Source: Pyrenula massariospora
Taxonomy: Eukaryota > Ascomycota > Eurotiomycetes > Pyrenulales > Pyrenulaceae
Assembly (NCBI GenBank): GCA_021030905.1
Contig: JAGFMI010000016.1
Span: forward strand, 310,001-374,000
Direction of reading: 5' to 3'
DNA length: 64,000 nt
Position 1 is the first letter of the stretch, and every line of letters starts with the position of its first letter. The notes beneath the pieces were generated by a model, which saw only the letters and a program-made list of their open reading frames with translations, was not told where the DNA came from and ran no database searches. Positions 55,220 to 64,000 of this stretch are shown here, piece by piece. The translations under genes and the position numbers were made by a program.

Positions 55220-56320
55220 CTATTGCGGCTTCTTCATACCCTGTGCTCCACCAAGATATCTCCTCAGATCCGTAACATCATGGAAGGTCCTGAGACCACC
55301 TTTGGCTGTCTCCCAGGCTTGTCGAGCGGCGGGCGGCATGTTCTGATTACTCAATTGAGTGTCGACACGCGCCGCACCGTGCGTAAAGGCACCCTGCACA
55401 AATTGACTCTGCGCATAACGGGCACGGAAGAACGCCGAGTAGATAATCAAGAGGACCCAACTACCTTTGGAGAAGGTCAAAGCGGAGAGCAGCACGCGGA
55501 ACCAAAGAGTAATCTCAAGCCCAGCGACGATAGTCATCGACGCATCGTAGTATTCCTTAACGAATCGGCCGATTGTGTTAGCCAGTGGAGAATTACTAGT
55601 GCCTTGACGAGGAGACTGTGGTGACGTAGGAGCCGCGGATGTTGCGGATGGACTCGGTGGTGAAAAGATGGGGATTAGGCTAGTGCGTGTGTAGGTCAAG
55701 ACGTGGAATACTGAATAGACTGTAAAAGGGAGGAGGGCGAGGGGAATCTGTCGGGAATAGAGCCAGACTAGAGCCATTACTGTTCCAAATCAGCCTCTCA
55801 CGTACTATCAGTGTCTTCTTTGGTCCAACTCACGCAGATATTGAACGTTCTCATCTGCAGCTAGCATCATGACACTCTGTTGTTTCGCACCCTGTCGTAG
55901 ACGAGCACGATAGCTCTTGTAGACCACAATACCATAGGTGGCCGCTGCGGAGACAAAGGCAAGTCGATAAGAGGTTTGGGCCCATCGGGAATAGTAGTTC
56001 ATCGTAATATAGGACAATCCATAGCGAGCGACGCACAGCAGTAGCGTTAGGTGCCTAAATGGACCACGCACGTCAGAGAAATTATGGCCTATCAGAGCGT
56101 TCTCTAAGCTTTTTTTCGAACACTGCAAAGCGTAGCTAAGGGTGAAAATTCAAGAATTTGGTGTCTTGAAGACTCACCCGACAAACCAACCAAACCTGGG
56201 AACTGCATTAGTTGCTTGTAATATCTAAGAGACGCCACATTGATCTACTTACTGAAGGGTCTGCGCAAGGTTTTTAAGCCGCTCGCCGAGAGAGAGACCT
56301 GTTGTCTGTGGGGGAGGCAT
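55220..56320 (-). CDS. POM33: ER/nuclear pore membrane protein, Pom33/TMEM33 family
   Basis: Minus-strand exons 56320-56253, 56195-56178, 56054-55834 and 55779-55220 give 288 residues. The N-terminus MPPPQTTGLSLGERLKNLAQTLQ joins, through an 18-nt exon encoding FGWFVG, to HLTLLLCVARYGLSYITMNYYSRWAQ; then NVQYLLMALVWLYSRQIPLALLPF and TIVAGLEITLWFRVLLSALTFSKGS. These match the TMEM33/Pom33/Per33 family: four membrane spans, a curvature-sensing C-terminal amphipathic region, roles in ER tubules and nuclear pore distribution. Length fits. The microexon is required to keep the LQFGWFVGHL segment; skipping it would still keep frame (18 nt). Confidence 0.92.
56178..56195 (-). other. 18-nt microexon in POM33
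   Basis: Flanked by a CCCAG acceptor and a GTGAGT donor; encodes the partial codon plus FGWFV. Upstream intron 57 nt, downstream intron 123 nt, the longest modelled in the gene. Confidence 0.8.
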
Positions 56321-57292
56321 TGTAGAGAATCCAGCCGAGAAACTGTTGGCTGGTGTAGTAGAGGCAAATAAATCTCCCAAATAGAGCTTTAGTCCGTGGG
56401 TTGCAGGGAAACGGTAGGAATACGACTATTGCGATCCTCAGACAATCTAGCACTAACGGATTGGCCTGTGGACTGAAAGGTAAGAAGATTGCAGTACCTT
56501 GAGTTGAGGTCGATACTTGGGAGACGGAAGGTCTCGTGGGGAGGCGGGAATTGGCAGCCAGGTAAAATCGGTCGGTCAACGTTAGCGCCACTGCTGTCAA
56601 AACACCTGAAATTCACCGCGCAAAATTCCAACCCTACGATCCGGGCGCAGCAATGATGTAACGTGTAGGCCATGGGTGTCACTATCACTCTATGCTCCCC
56701 ACAAACAGTCTACAATGCTAATAATGTGCTAGCGTTCCGAGGTGAATTTACTCATCTCATCGCCCACACGTCGGAGCGGGCCTTGACCAAGTCCCCCAGC
56801 GGAAGACAACCCAGATTGAGTCAAGTTCAGATATGGCGGAAATTTAACTCCATTGGCACCTAACTAGCTAGAAAGACCTCTGGCTGAAACGAACTGGCGA
56901 ATAGTAGATAGGGAACGGAAGAGATGGAAAGACTAAAAGAATATAGGTAGAGTGTAAAGGCCAGTCGCTCAGTAGGTGGTCGGCAGAACAAGACAAGCTG
57001 TCTGAGGCATTGGATCGCCATGTATCTCAAGTCTCAACAGCGTACGTTCACCGCAGACACCCAATTACACGCAAACCTCAAAGCCCGCAAAATCTTTCCA
57101 TCCAAGGCCCTAAATTATTTTGGTGCAGCGTCCAGTCTGGCAGCCAGTTGGAAAGGAATGTCGTAGAGTTGCTGGGTATGTAAGATAAGACATACGGCAG
57201 CATTAGAAGCGCTGAAGGGGGAATCGTTCGTCTTTGGGATAGGGGGTTTCCTGAGATGGCCATTGAGGGTGACCTGCCACATCTCGAGCAGT
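56321..57292. other. Intergenic, CDC3 3' end to POM33 promoter
   Basis: 972 nt between two minus-strand genes. Small ORFs only, none recognisable. Confidence 0.5.
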
Positions 57293-58951
57293 TTATCGGA
57301 GCGAGAACCCCTTTCTCTTGCCTTTCTCTTCGAGCGGGCGTCCGCTCTCGATGCGAGACTTCTTCTCTTCCAGCTCCAAGCGCTGTCGTTCCAACTGATC
57401 TTTCATCTCTCGGTGTCGCGCGTGCAACTCTTCTTCACTCTGTCGAAGCTTGCTCTCTTTCTCCTGGACTTTCTGCTGGAAGACCATCTTCATTTCAGCT
57501 TCCATCTTAGCGAGCTTCTGCTCGTGAAGTGTTCGTTCTTCTTCTTGTTTCACTGCTGGATTGACCTCTTTGAAAACACTGGGGTCTTGGTGGACGCCCA
57601 TTTGGGTTAACTTGTCAGATCGGTAATTCTCGTACAAGGCATTGTTAGTATGCTCCTTAAGTTCTTCCATGTGCGTGCGGATGAGCATCTGTCTCAATTT
57701 GACAAAATCACAGTGCTCTTCGTTGTCGACCTCAATGATACCCCAGGGATACCGGCGACCTCGAACTTTACGGCCTTCTGCATTGGGAACCTCGTAGTTT
57801 GCACCAACAACAGCAAATGGGACTTTGGACATGATCTCTTGGTTCTCAGCAATTGTTTCTTCGTCATCCAATTCGTATCGCGGCCCCTCGAAAATCTCAA
57901 TCGAGTGATGGTGGATATCAGAAAGAATCTGGATCCCATTAGCATTTCCATCGACATCAAGTCATTATTTGACAGGCCTACCCTCTGCTTGAAATTGGCA
58001 ATCTCTTCATCAGTCATCGTATCGGCCTTAGCGATAACGGGAATGAGGTTGACCTTAGTGTGGAGGCGACGCATAACTTCAATGTCAAGAGGCTTCAAGG
58101 AATGGCCAGTTGGCTGGATAAAGTAAACGCAGGCGTGAACGCGGTTGTCCACAATGTTCATGCGGTTGACCTTGTTCTCGGCTTCAAGGTAAGCATCGAA
58201 CCGCTGTTCAATATTCTCGACAATTGGCCGCCACGAATCATCATTGTTGACGAAGTCGCCAAATCCAGGTGTGTCAACTACCGTCAATCGCAAACGCACA
58301 CCATTTTCTTCGATGTCTGCACTAATGGACTGGATGGAGACCGTCTTCGGGATGATGTCTAGGCTTGGGCCTTTGCGTTCTTTTGGTGGATACAGAGACG
58401 TATTGAAGAGTGTGTTGACCAGCGTGGACTTTCCCAATCCAGACTCGCCTATAAAGCGTCAGGATTACTGCCCGACTCCAACTGTTTGGAAAAGACCTAC
58501 CAACGACCATGACGTTGAAATTAAAGCCTTTGCGAACACTTTTGCGATGCCACTGGTTTGGAAGGTTTGCAAAGCCGACATAGCCAGTAAGCTTTCGGCG
58601 AACGACATTTCTCATGTCACTGGCAGCGGCAGCCACAGCCTTTGGATCTTTCGAACTGACGGTCTGTGGAACTCCTTGACCCATAGCATTGCTTCGTTCC
58701 ACGTATGGCGAGGCGGGCTTTCCGTTCACTGCTTGCGGATTTGGACCTGGGGAGGCTCTAGGAGCGGCAGGCAGTCCACCGTTGGGAAGGGCAGCTTTGT
58801 TTTCAGTTGCGTCAGTAAGGTTAAGACTAGTTGACTTTTTGAGAGCAGGCAAAGATGGAGGTGTACGCAAGTCTCGATTAAGGAAATCAGGGCTGCTAGG
58901 TTGATTATGCTGATGGAACGAGCTCAGCGCAGCCGATATCATTGTCGCCAT
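57293..58951 (-). CDS. CDC3: Septin, Cdc3/AspB type
   Basis: Minus-strand exons 58951-58501, 58448-57982 and 57928-57293 give 517 residues. Septins are GTP-binding proteins that build filaments and rings at septa and hyphal branches. A ~120-residue Ser/Pro-rich N-terminal extension precedes [21 protein letters not shown]. The GTPase domain has the P-loop GESGLGKS (split by intron 1), DTPGFGD, and AKAD, followed by the septin unique element ([21 protein letters not shown]) and a C-terminal coiled coil ending KRKGFSLR. The N-terminal extension and coiled coil fit Cdc3/AspB. The ATG at 58951 (MATMIS) was preferred to an in-frame ATG 87 nt upstream that would add a leader without septin likeness. 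Confidence 0.95.
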
Positions 58952-60025
58952 CTCGCAGCTCTGTGGAATAGAACTGGAATAGAAAACTCGTGTTCGAGTT
59001 CGAGAGAGCTTTTGAGCCAGGATGTGATAGCGGAACAAGGGGTGGTACGACGAGAGATGGAAAGGTATCGCTCACCCATTGTAAGTAACGATCGAATACT
59101 TTGTAGAAGGCGCTATGGGAATGGGCAGAGAGGATGGTACTATGCTCGCATTTCAACGTTAGCTAGGAAACGCGAAAATAGGGACGTCGCGGCCGCGGAG
59201 AGTCAAGGTAGGACAGGCGACTGGGCGGTAGACGCATCATCAACTCACAATCACGCAGAAGCACCTTCCTTCAATTGGTCTAGTGAAGGAGCGCGTAAGC
59301 ACCTCGAGATGCAAGCGACCTCGAAAGGATGTAAGAGCAGGCGGGAAGATAAAGCAAGGTACAATTTTTCCGACCGGGACGGTGAAGGAGGTCTGCAGGT
59401 AGCACGCAGCAGGATCAGAAAGTTTGAGGTGTCGTAAAATGTCAAGAAAGGGGTTTGAGCGAGGGTGATTGAAGGCTCGGCAGGCCCCGCCGCAGTGATT
59501 GGCTTCCCAGCTTTCCCCGGGTTCCACCAGCACTAAAGCAGCTTAAACCAGGACGTGCTTCATCAAAGACGAGGGATCAGACCATTTCCCACAGAGCAGC
59601 ACAGACAGACAACGGCAGCTTTGGAAGCCCACAATTGCTCTCTGTGCCATCGTCAGGTCCGTGTGGCCCGCTGACTTGTCCTAACAGTCCTGCAAAGTGC
59701 CTACGGGGACCTACATTAGCCCTACCTAGCGGCTATCAATCTTCCATACAACACACCCTCGAGCCTCCGTTGACGCGTAATGACTGAGTCTTATTGTAGT
59801 CTTGAACAGAATGCGGGTATCTTTCATTGTCTTTAGCGGGGTATTTTCTATGCTCCGCCGGCTATCGTACAGTAAAATCGTCTATCTCGCACCGAGTCTA
59901 TCCCTTTCCAGCGGTATCGTCTTAAACATGTCAATTCAAGTCTTGAAACGCCAATCCAATGCACAGATTCGTCTGTGTGTTGAAATTCTGCAAAAGTTGT
60001 CGCAAGTGCAAAGAGCGGAGTACAT
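58952..60025. promoter_or_regulatory. CDC3 upstream region and MME1 3' end
   Basis: 1074 nt between two minus-strand genes. Contains an ORF of 178 codons on the + strand (58901-59437), which I take as chance. No motif called. Confidence 0.45.
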
Positions 60026-61370
60026 TCAATTAAGCGGTAATCCATCAGGGTCAGTGGTGAGGAAATCCATGTGTTTCAACAGATACTGGTAGAGCACCAG
60101 CATAGTGCCGCTCTGAACGCTGGTCCAGACAAAGCGAGGCCCAACTCCTCGAAACCACCCAGCAATACCTTCCGTCTTGTAGATAAGCTTCAGCCCCGTG
60201 AAGACAGAGGATGTATCCAGTATCGGAGCTCCAACTTGTACTGCTCGTGGTCCTGAGTGCATCTGCCTCGTTTGCCTCGATGATTTTGCTGCAGGTGGCT
60301 TTTGGTGCTCCCGTCCGGAGGAGTGGTTTCCCTCTTTGCTGCTGCTGAGATTTCCTGTCCTAAGCTCCTTTACAGGCTCTTCGGAACTCACTTGAGTCTG
60401 AGTCCGTGTCTTGACGACGTCCAGAGGGCATGTAAGTACACCTGCCATGCCGCCTGCCGAAGTAGCTGTAAGGATCTCCAAACCTAGACCAATGTCGGCG
60501 CTGCCAACCCATTCCCTAGACAGTCTTTGCTCTTGCTCGTAAAAGGCAAATTGTAGAGCCGAAAATGGGAGGTCACGGAAGATCGTTGCCTTATAGCCAG
60601 AGTAGAGCGCTGCCGCGCCTTCTTCTCGCACTATGGTTTTGCAGGCGTCCCAAGTTGAATGGTAATTGTAGCCCGAGGTGAAGAAAGGATTCTTGTAGCG
60701 ACCCTGGAGCTGGAGTCGGGTCTTCAGAACTTCAGAGGGAACGTAGACAACAGAGGCAGCTAAGTCGGCAAAGAATCCTGCGATTATGTCAACGAATGTG
60801 AGACCAACGAGAGGAGAGGGTGCATGCCGGCAGTGAGGTAAGACATTGAAGGGTTGATCTTCGCGTCCAGCATGTGCCTTTTGCAATACTCGTAGGCCCC
60901 GAAAAATATCACTGTCCCTGGAAAAGATCCCAGCATCGCTGCCTCAACGCCTCCGTAAAGTCCTCTCCTGATGCCTTCTTGGCGGAAAATCGTGGCATAT
61001 GACGAAGACATTGTTGTGTATTTCGGAGGCATATGTGGGTCTCCTTGCTGTCTTGTTTTTACAGTGTCAAGAGAATGCATCAGCAGATCACCGCTGGTTC
61101 CGCCAATGCCGCCAGCGAGCATGTTCTGTGAGAAACAATCAGCTTACGAGACGCTCTTGAAGGATCAAGAGGAAGCCATACGTGCAGGTAAGGCGGTCGT
61201 TTTGGTTCTGCGACATCTCCTGTCGCCGACGATCCAGGACTCTGAAGTCTGGTCTCGACTGCATCATTGTCAAAGGCATCGCTAAATCCAGCGATTTCAC
61301 CTGCTGATGTCTGCGCTGCTGGTTGAGGATCTCTTGTGAAAAAGCCCGTCAAGCGAGAGGCCGTGCTCAT
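60026..61370 (-). CDS. MME1: Mitochondrial carrier, Mme1/YMR166C type
   Basis: Minus-strand exons 61370-61182, 61125-60828 and 60777-60026 give 412 residues. Three mitochondrial-carrier repeats are visible, with signatures HSLDTVKTR (Ser in place of the usual Pro), [10 protein letters not shown] and [10 protein letters not shown], and the closing [24 protein letters not shown]. Segments [26 protein letters not shown] and [16 protein letters not shown] agree with yeast Mme1 (YMR166C), an inner-membrane Mg2+ exporter by published work. The start was put at 61370 (MSTASR); an in-frame ATG 138 nt upstream would add an unlikely Cys-rich leader. Intron 2 appears to have a GC donor (CCG|GCATGC), since no GT gives the conserved TAGFFAD join. 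A variable Ser/Lys-rich insert separates repeat 3's first half. Confidence 0.92.
60778..60827 (-). other. Probable GC-AG intron in MME1
   Basis: 50 nt on the minus strand: G|GCATGC donor, CGTTGAC branch, CGCAG acceptor; restores [20 protein letters not shown]. The only GT inside (GTCTCA) would leave a 25-nt intron, below workable length. Confidence 0.75.
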
Positions 61371-61937
61371 GGCAGGGTGGAAACACCCGCAGCAAAGAAT
61401 TTGGGCGGATTCCAGGTAGTCAGTCAGTCTGAAACCCCCGGTGAAGGGCGTGTATGCTAGAAAACAGAATTGCTCACGTCGGCAGCTTGAACTTTTGTAT
61501 TCGGACAAGCGTCACCGCAAACGGTTATTGCCGAATGAGGGCTGGCGACTTCGGGCTTTAAGCTTCGCCGGAGCGGGTCCGAGGAGCAATATTTAAGACC
61601 GACATCACAGCTTTTTGCCATTATTTAGATACTTAAGGTACCTAGTACCTTACATGCCTCCCTGGGTACTTGAACCACACACTTTTAAGAGATAACCACC
61701 AAAGATCAGACTACGAAAACTGTCATGTACCAGACCACACTGCATGAGGGTGGATCGCAAGTTCGTGATTGAGCCTCTATGCATAATTCCAGCACTACTT
61801 CCTGGCTCATTGACATTGCAAATCAGGCTACCACCTACTAAGTCCGACCGCGGCATAAGAACATTACAAACATTGTAATCTGAAGACTTTTGATACACAC
61901 GAGTCAAGGTCCGGGTATTATAAGAGCGCCGATCTAC
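61371..61937. other. Intergenic, LAT1 3' end to MME1 upstream
   Basis: 567 nt. Contains the inverted repeat TAAGGTAC-CTA-GTACCTTA at 61635-61653 (8-bp arms, 3-nt loop). No gene seen. Confidence 0.5.
61635..61653. repeat. Short perfect inverted repeat
   Basis: TAAGGTAC and GTACCTTA separated by CTA; 285 nt beyond the LAT1 stop codon on the minus strand, so it could lie downstream of the LAT1 terminator. Confidence 0.8.
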
Positions 61938-63586
61938 CTATAGCATCATTTCCAATGGGTTTTCAACCACCTTCTTTAGCTCTCGAATCCATTCACCACC
62001 GACTGCCCCATCGACAACTTTGTGGTCAAAGCTGCCGGTGACAACTATCTGATCGTCCCATTCCACCGAAGTACCTTCATCTGTCTCGGCAGGTATTGCG
62101 ACTTTGCGAGTAGTGCCAACAGCAAGTATCGCGGCCTGAGGTGGGTTGATAACAGCTGTAAATCTTTCGACGGCGTCGTTCATGCCCATGTTGCTGATGG
62201 TAAATGTCCCGCCTTGATATTCCTCTGGCTTGAGCTTTCCGTCTCGTGCACGCTTGCCTAGATCCTTGATTTGTGAGGAGATTGATTGAATGCCAATACT
62301 ATCAGCCGCTTTCACAATTGGAGTCATGAGCCCAATGGGAGTGGCCACTGCAACACTGACGTCCACAGTATTGTGTTGACGAATGAAAGTTTGCCCGCCT
62401 TCTTCCCTCCAACTGGAATTGACAGCGGGTACTCTCTTGCAAGCGACTGCGCAAGCTTTGACCAGGAAATCATTAACAGATAACTTATATTTGCCGTCAG
62501 AAGCAGCATTGAGCGCTTGCCGGAGTTTTAATAGTTTCGTAACGGACAGTGTGGCGGAGACGAAATAATGGGGGTTTTGGTTGAAGGATTGAGTCAGGCG
62601 GTTAGCAATGGTTTTCCGCATGGAGGTTGCCGGGATGTCCTCATAAACAGCGCCTGTAGCAGCAGAAGCTGTTGAAGCTGCAGGGACTTTGTACTTTTCG
62701 ATATCCTCTTTCACTATTCGTCCACCCGGTCCAGTTCCTTTGACAGCTTTGAGAGGTACGCCTTTCTCAAGAGCAAGAGCCTTTGCTGCCGGGCTGGCAT
62801 TTGGCTCACGGTCGAGACTTGTTTGGAGCCTCTCTCCGGTGGAATCTGACTCCTGTGCGGCCGGTTTCGGTGCTTCCTTCGGAGGTGGTGCGGTAGCGGA
62901 ACCAGTCTGTGGTGGCTCCGAAGACTCAGCCGCCTCCTCCTTAGGAGCGTCTTTCGGAGGTGTCTTCGCACCGCCAGCGTCGTCCAAGGTGAACGACTCA
63001 AAGGCGCCAACATCCGAGCCATCTTCAATCATGACTGCAATTGGCTGGTCCGTAGTCAGATAAGATACGCATAGGACTTTAATTGAAATCTCACATTTCC
63101 AACAGCTACGTCCTTTTCCCCAGAGTCTTTTAATATTTTTGCAAGCACGCCTTCCTCCTGGAACTCAAAGTCCATCTGCGCTTTGTCCGTCTCAATCTCG
63201 ACCAAGACATCGCCTGGTGCAAGGTTGTCCCCAACTTTCTTTTGCCATGCCCCAATATTGCCGGAGGTCATCGTCGGTGATAGAGCAGGCATGCTAATAA
63301 CGGTGTGCGGGGGAAATGCTAAGTGTGCGACGGTCAGTTAAATGCATCTCCCTCCACTTCTAAGTAGGGTCATCGAGGGTAAGGGGTTGCGGACATTTTG
63401 CGGCATAATATCGTACAAGGGCAGCGGAAAGGGCAGGGAGGTTCCGAAAGCTGGGACATGTCAGAGGTGACAAATTATTCAATTTGAGGGATCAGAAAAG
63501 ACTCACCTTGGTCGCAGCTGAGATAATGGGACTCTTGCGCAGTGTAGCCCGGAGTTTTTCAATACCGTTCTGGCGGGAGCCCGCAT
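61938..63586 (-). CDS. LAT1: Pyruvate dehydrogenase E2, dihydrolipoamide acetyltransferase
   Basis: Minus-strand exons 63586-63507, 63450-63395, 63318-63095 and 63044-61938 give 488 residues. Core of the mitochondrial PDH complex; moves the acetyl group from lipoate to CoA. The leader [20 protein letters not shown]... to [17 protein letters not shown] is a classic mitochondrial presequence. One lipoyl domain follows with the lipoylated Lys91 in EIETDKAQM, an Ala/Pro/Glu linker, a peripheral-subunit-binding domain ([32 protein letters not shown]) and the catalytic domain with [11 protein letters not shown] (HxxxDG). The leader needs three short exons; the donor of intron 2 (GTCCGC) is poor but without it the frame meets a stop. 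Start chosen because only this frame yields the leader. Confidence 0.96.
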
Positions 63587-64000
63587 AATAAAGGTGGAGG
63601 AAGACATTCCGGGGCCTCAATTGTTGCGGACACGAATTGAGAGAAGGAACGAAAGGAGCCAGTCCTAGCAGCAACTGGAAGAGCCAAACATGTAGCCGTG
63701 CAAATGTCCAGATGAGCTTTACACAGAGGAGGAGGCTGCAGGCCGTTGCGGTTGAGCTGTTTTTCTGAAAGCTCCGGCGACGAAGAAGCTACGGGTAGAG
63801 GTCGGAGAACGAGCAGCAGTAAGACCACCCGAAGAACGCCAGATCCAGAAGGGTTAAGGCCGAGTTAGGCTCGAAGGGACCCGCTGCGGATCTGTCGGAG
63901 TCGGGCGCCTTCGGTCCCGTCCCTGGTTACTCTGGCGTCTCCAAATCCGTAAATTGTACGAAGTATCTGACGCTGTGTACTGTTGGACAAAGTGTGGCCA
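63587..64000. promoter_or_regulatory. LAT1 upstream region to right edge
   Basis: 414 nt. Should hold the LAT1 promoter; moderately GC-rich. No other gene start recognised before the edge. Confidence 0.4.

Noticed and set aside
58952-59038. 29-codon N-terminal extension of the CDC3 ORF
   Set aside because: In frame but unlike any septin N-terminus; more likely leader sequence.
58901-59437. 178-codon + strand ORF upstream of CDC3
   Set aside because: No motif, charged random composition, overlaps the CDC3 start on the other strand.
1-64000. A biosynthetic gene cluster or other novel multi-gene system
   Set aside because: ERG5 and the oxidoreductase are adjacent, but the neighbours are unrelated housekeeping genes and there is no synthase, regulator or transporter grouping.

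Overview
The window is a gene-dense piece of nuclear DNA from a filamentous ascomycete (Pezizomycotina; I cannot settle the class from sequence alone). The evidence is about 52 short introns (mostly 45-65 nt) with GT-AG borders and CTRAY-like branch points, compact intergenic gaps of 0.2-1 kb, and a gene set typical of filamentous fungi (ERG5/CYP61, an Rrn7-type Pol I factor, a Cdc3 septin with the filamentous-type N-terminus, an MCH1-type transporter). I see no rRNA, tRNA, CRISPR array, or mobile or viral element.

Layout, left to right (all 27 CDS entries are modelled from exon joins worked out by hand): 5'-truncated CPSF-A/DDB1-like propeller protein (+); translation factor eIF5B (+); sterol C-22 desaturase ERG5 (+); L-2-hydroxyglutarate dehydrogenase-like FAD enzyme (+); GARP subunit VPS52 (-), divergent from eIF5A (+); Pol I initiation factor RRN7 (+); mitochondrial rhodanese (-); an orphan multi-pass protein with a large glycosylatable ectodomain (+); an orphan four-TM protein with a repeat-rich tail (-), divergent from adrenodoxin reductase ARH1 (+); MTC6 (-), divergent from SEC62 (+); PH-domain protein (+); mismatch-repair PMS1 (+); carnitine acetyltransferase (+); a 2.2-kb gene-free stretch and then a 1241-aa low-complexity repeat protein (+); MCH1 transporter (-), divergent from TMS1/Serinc (+); coiled-coil Ser/Pro-rich protein (+); SAP-like/TM orphan (-); POM33/TMEM33 (-); septin CDC3 (-); MME1-type mitochondrial carrier (-); PDH E2 subunit LAT1 (-).

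Most genes are independent housekeeping loci, not a pathway cluster. Themes shared by several are translation initiation/elongation (eIF5B, eIF5A), rRNA synthesis (RRN7), ER/Golgi/nuclear-envelope membranes (SEC62, VPS52, POM33, TMS1) and mitochondrial/acetyl-CoA metabolism (L2HGDH, ARH1, rhodanese, LAT1, MME1, carnitine acetyltransferase).

The least ordinary observations are: three introns that appear to use GC-AG borders (eIF5B, carnitine acetyltransferase, MME1), one of which uncovers a C-terminal AKL peroxisomal-type signal; an 18-nt microexon in POM33; a perfect 14-bp CACGTG-centred palindrome upstream of the L2HGDH gene; and the region 40.0-46.8 kb, which holds a nested-repeat protein of unknown function. 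I found no convincing new multi-gene system.
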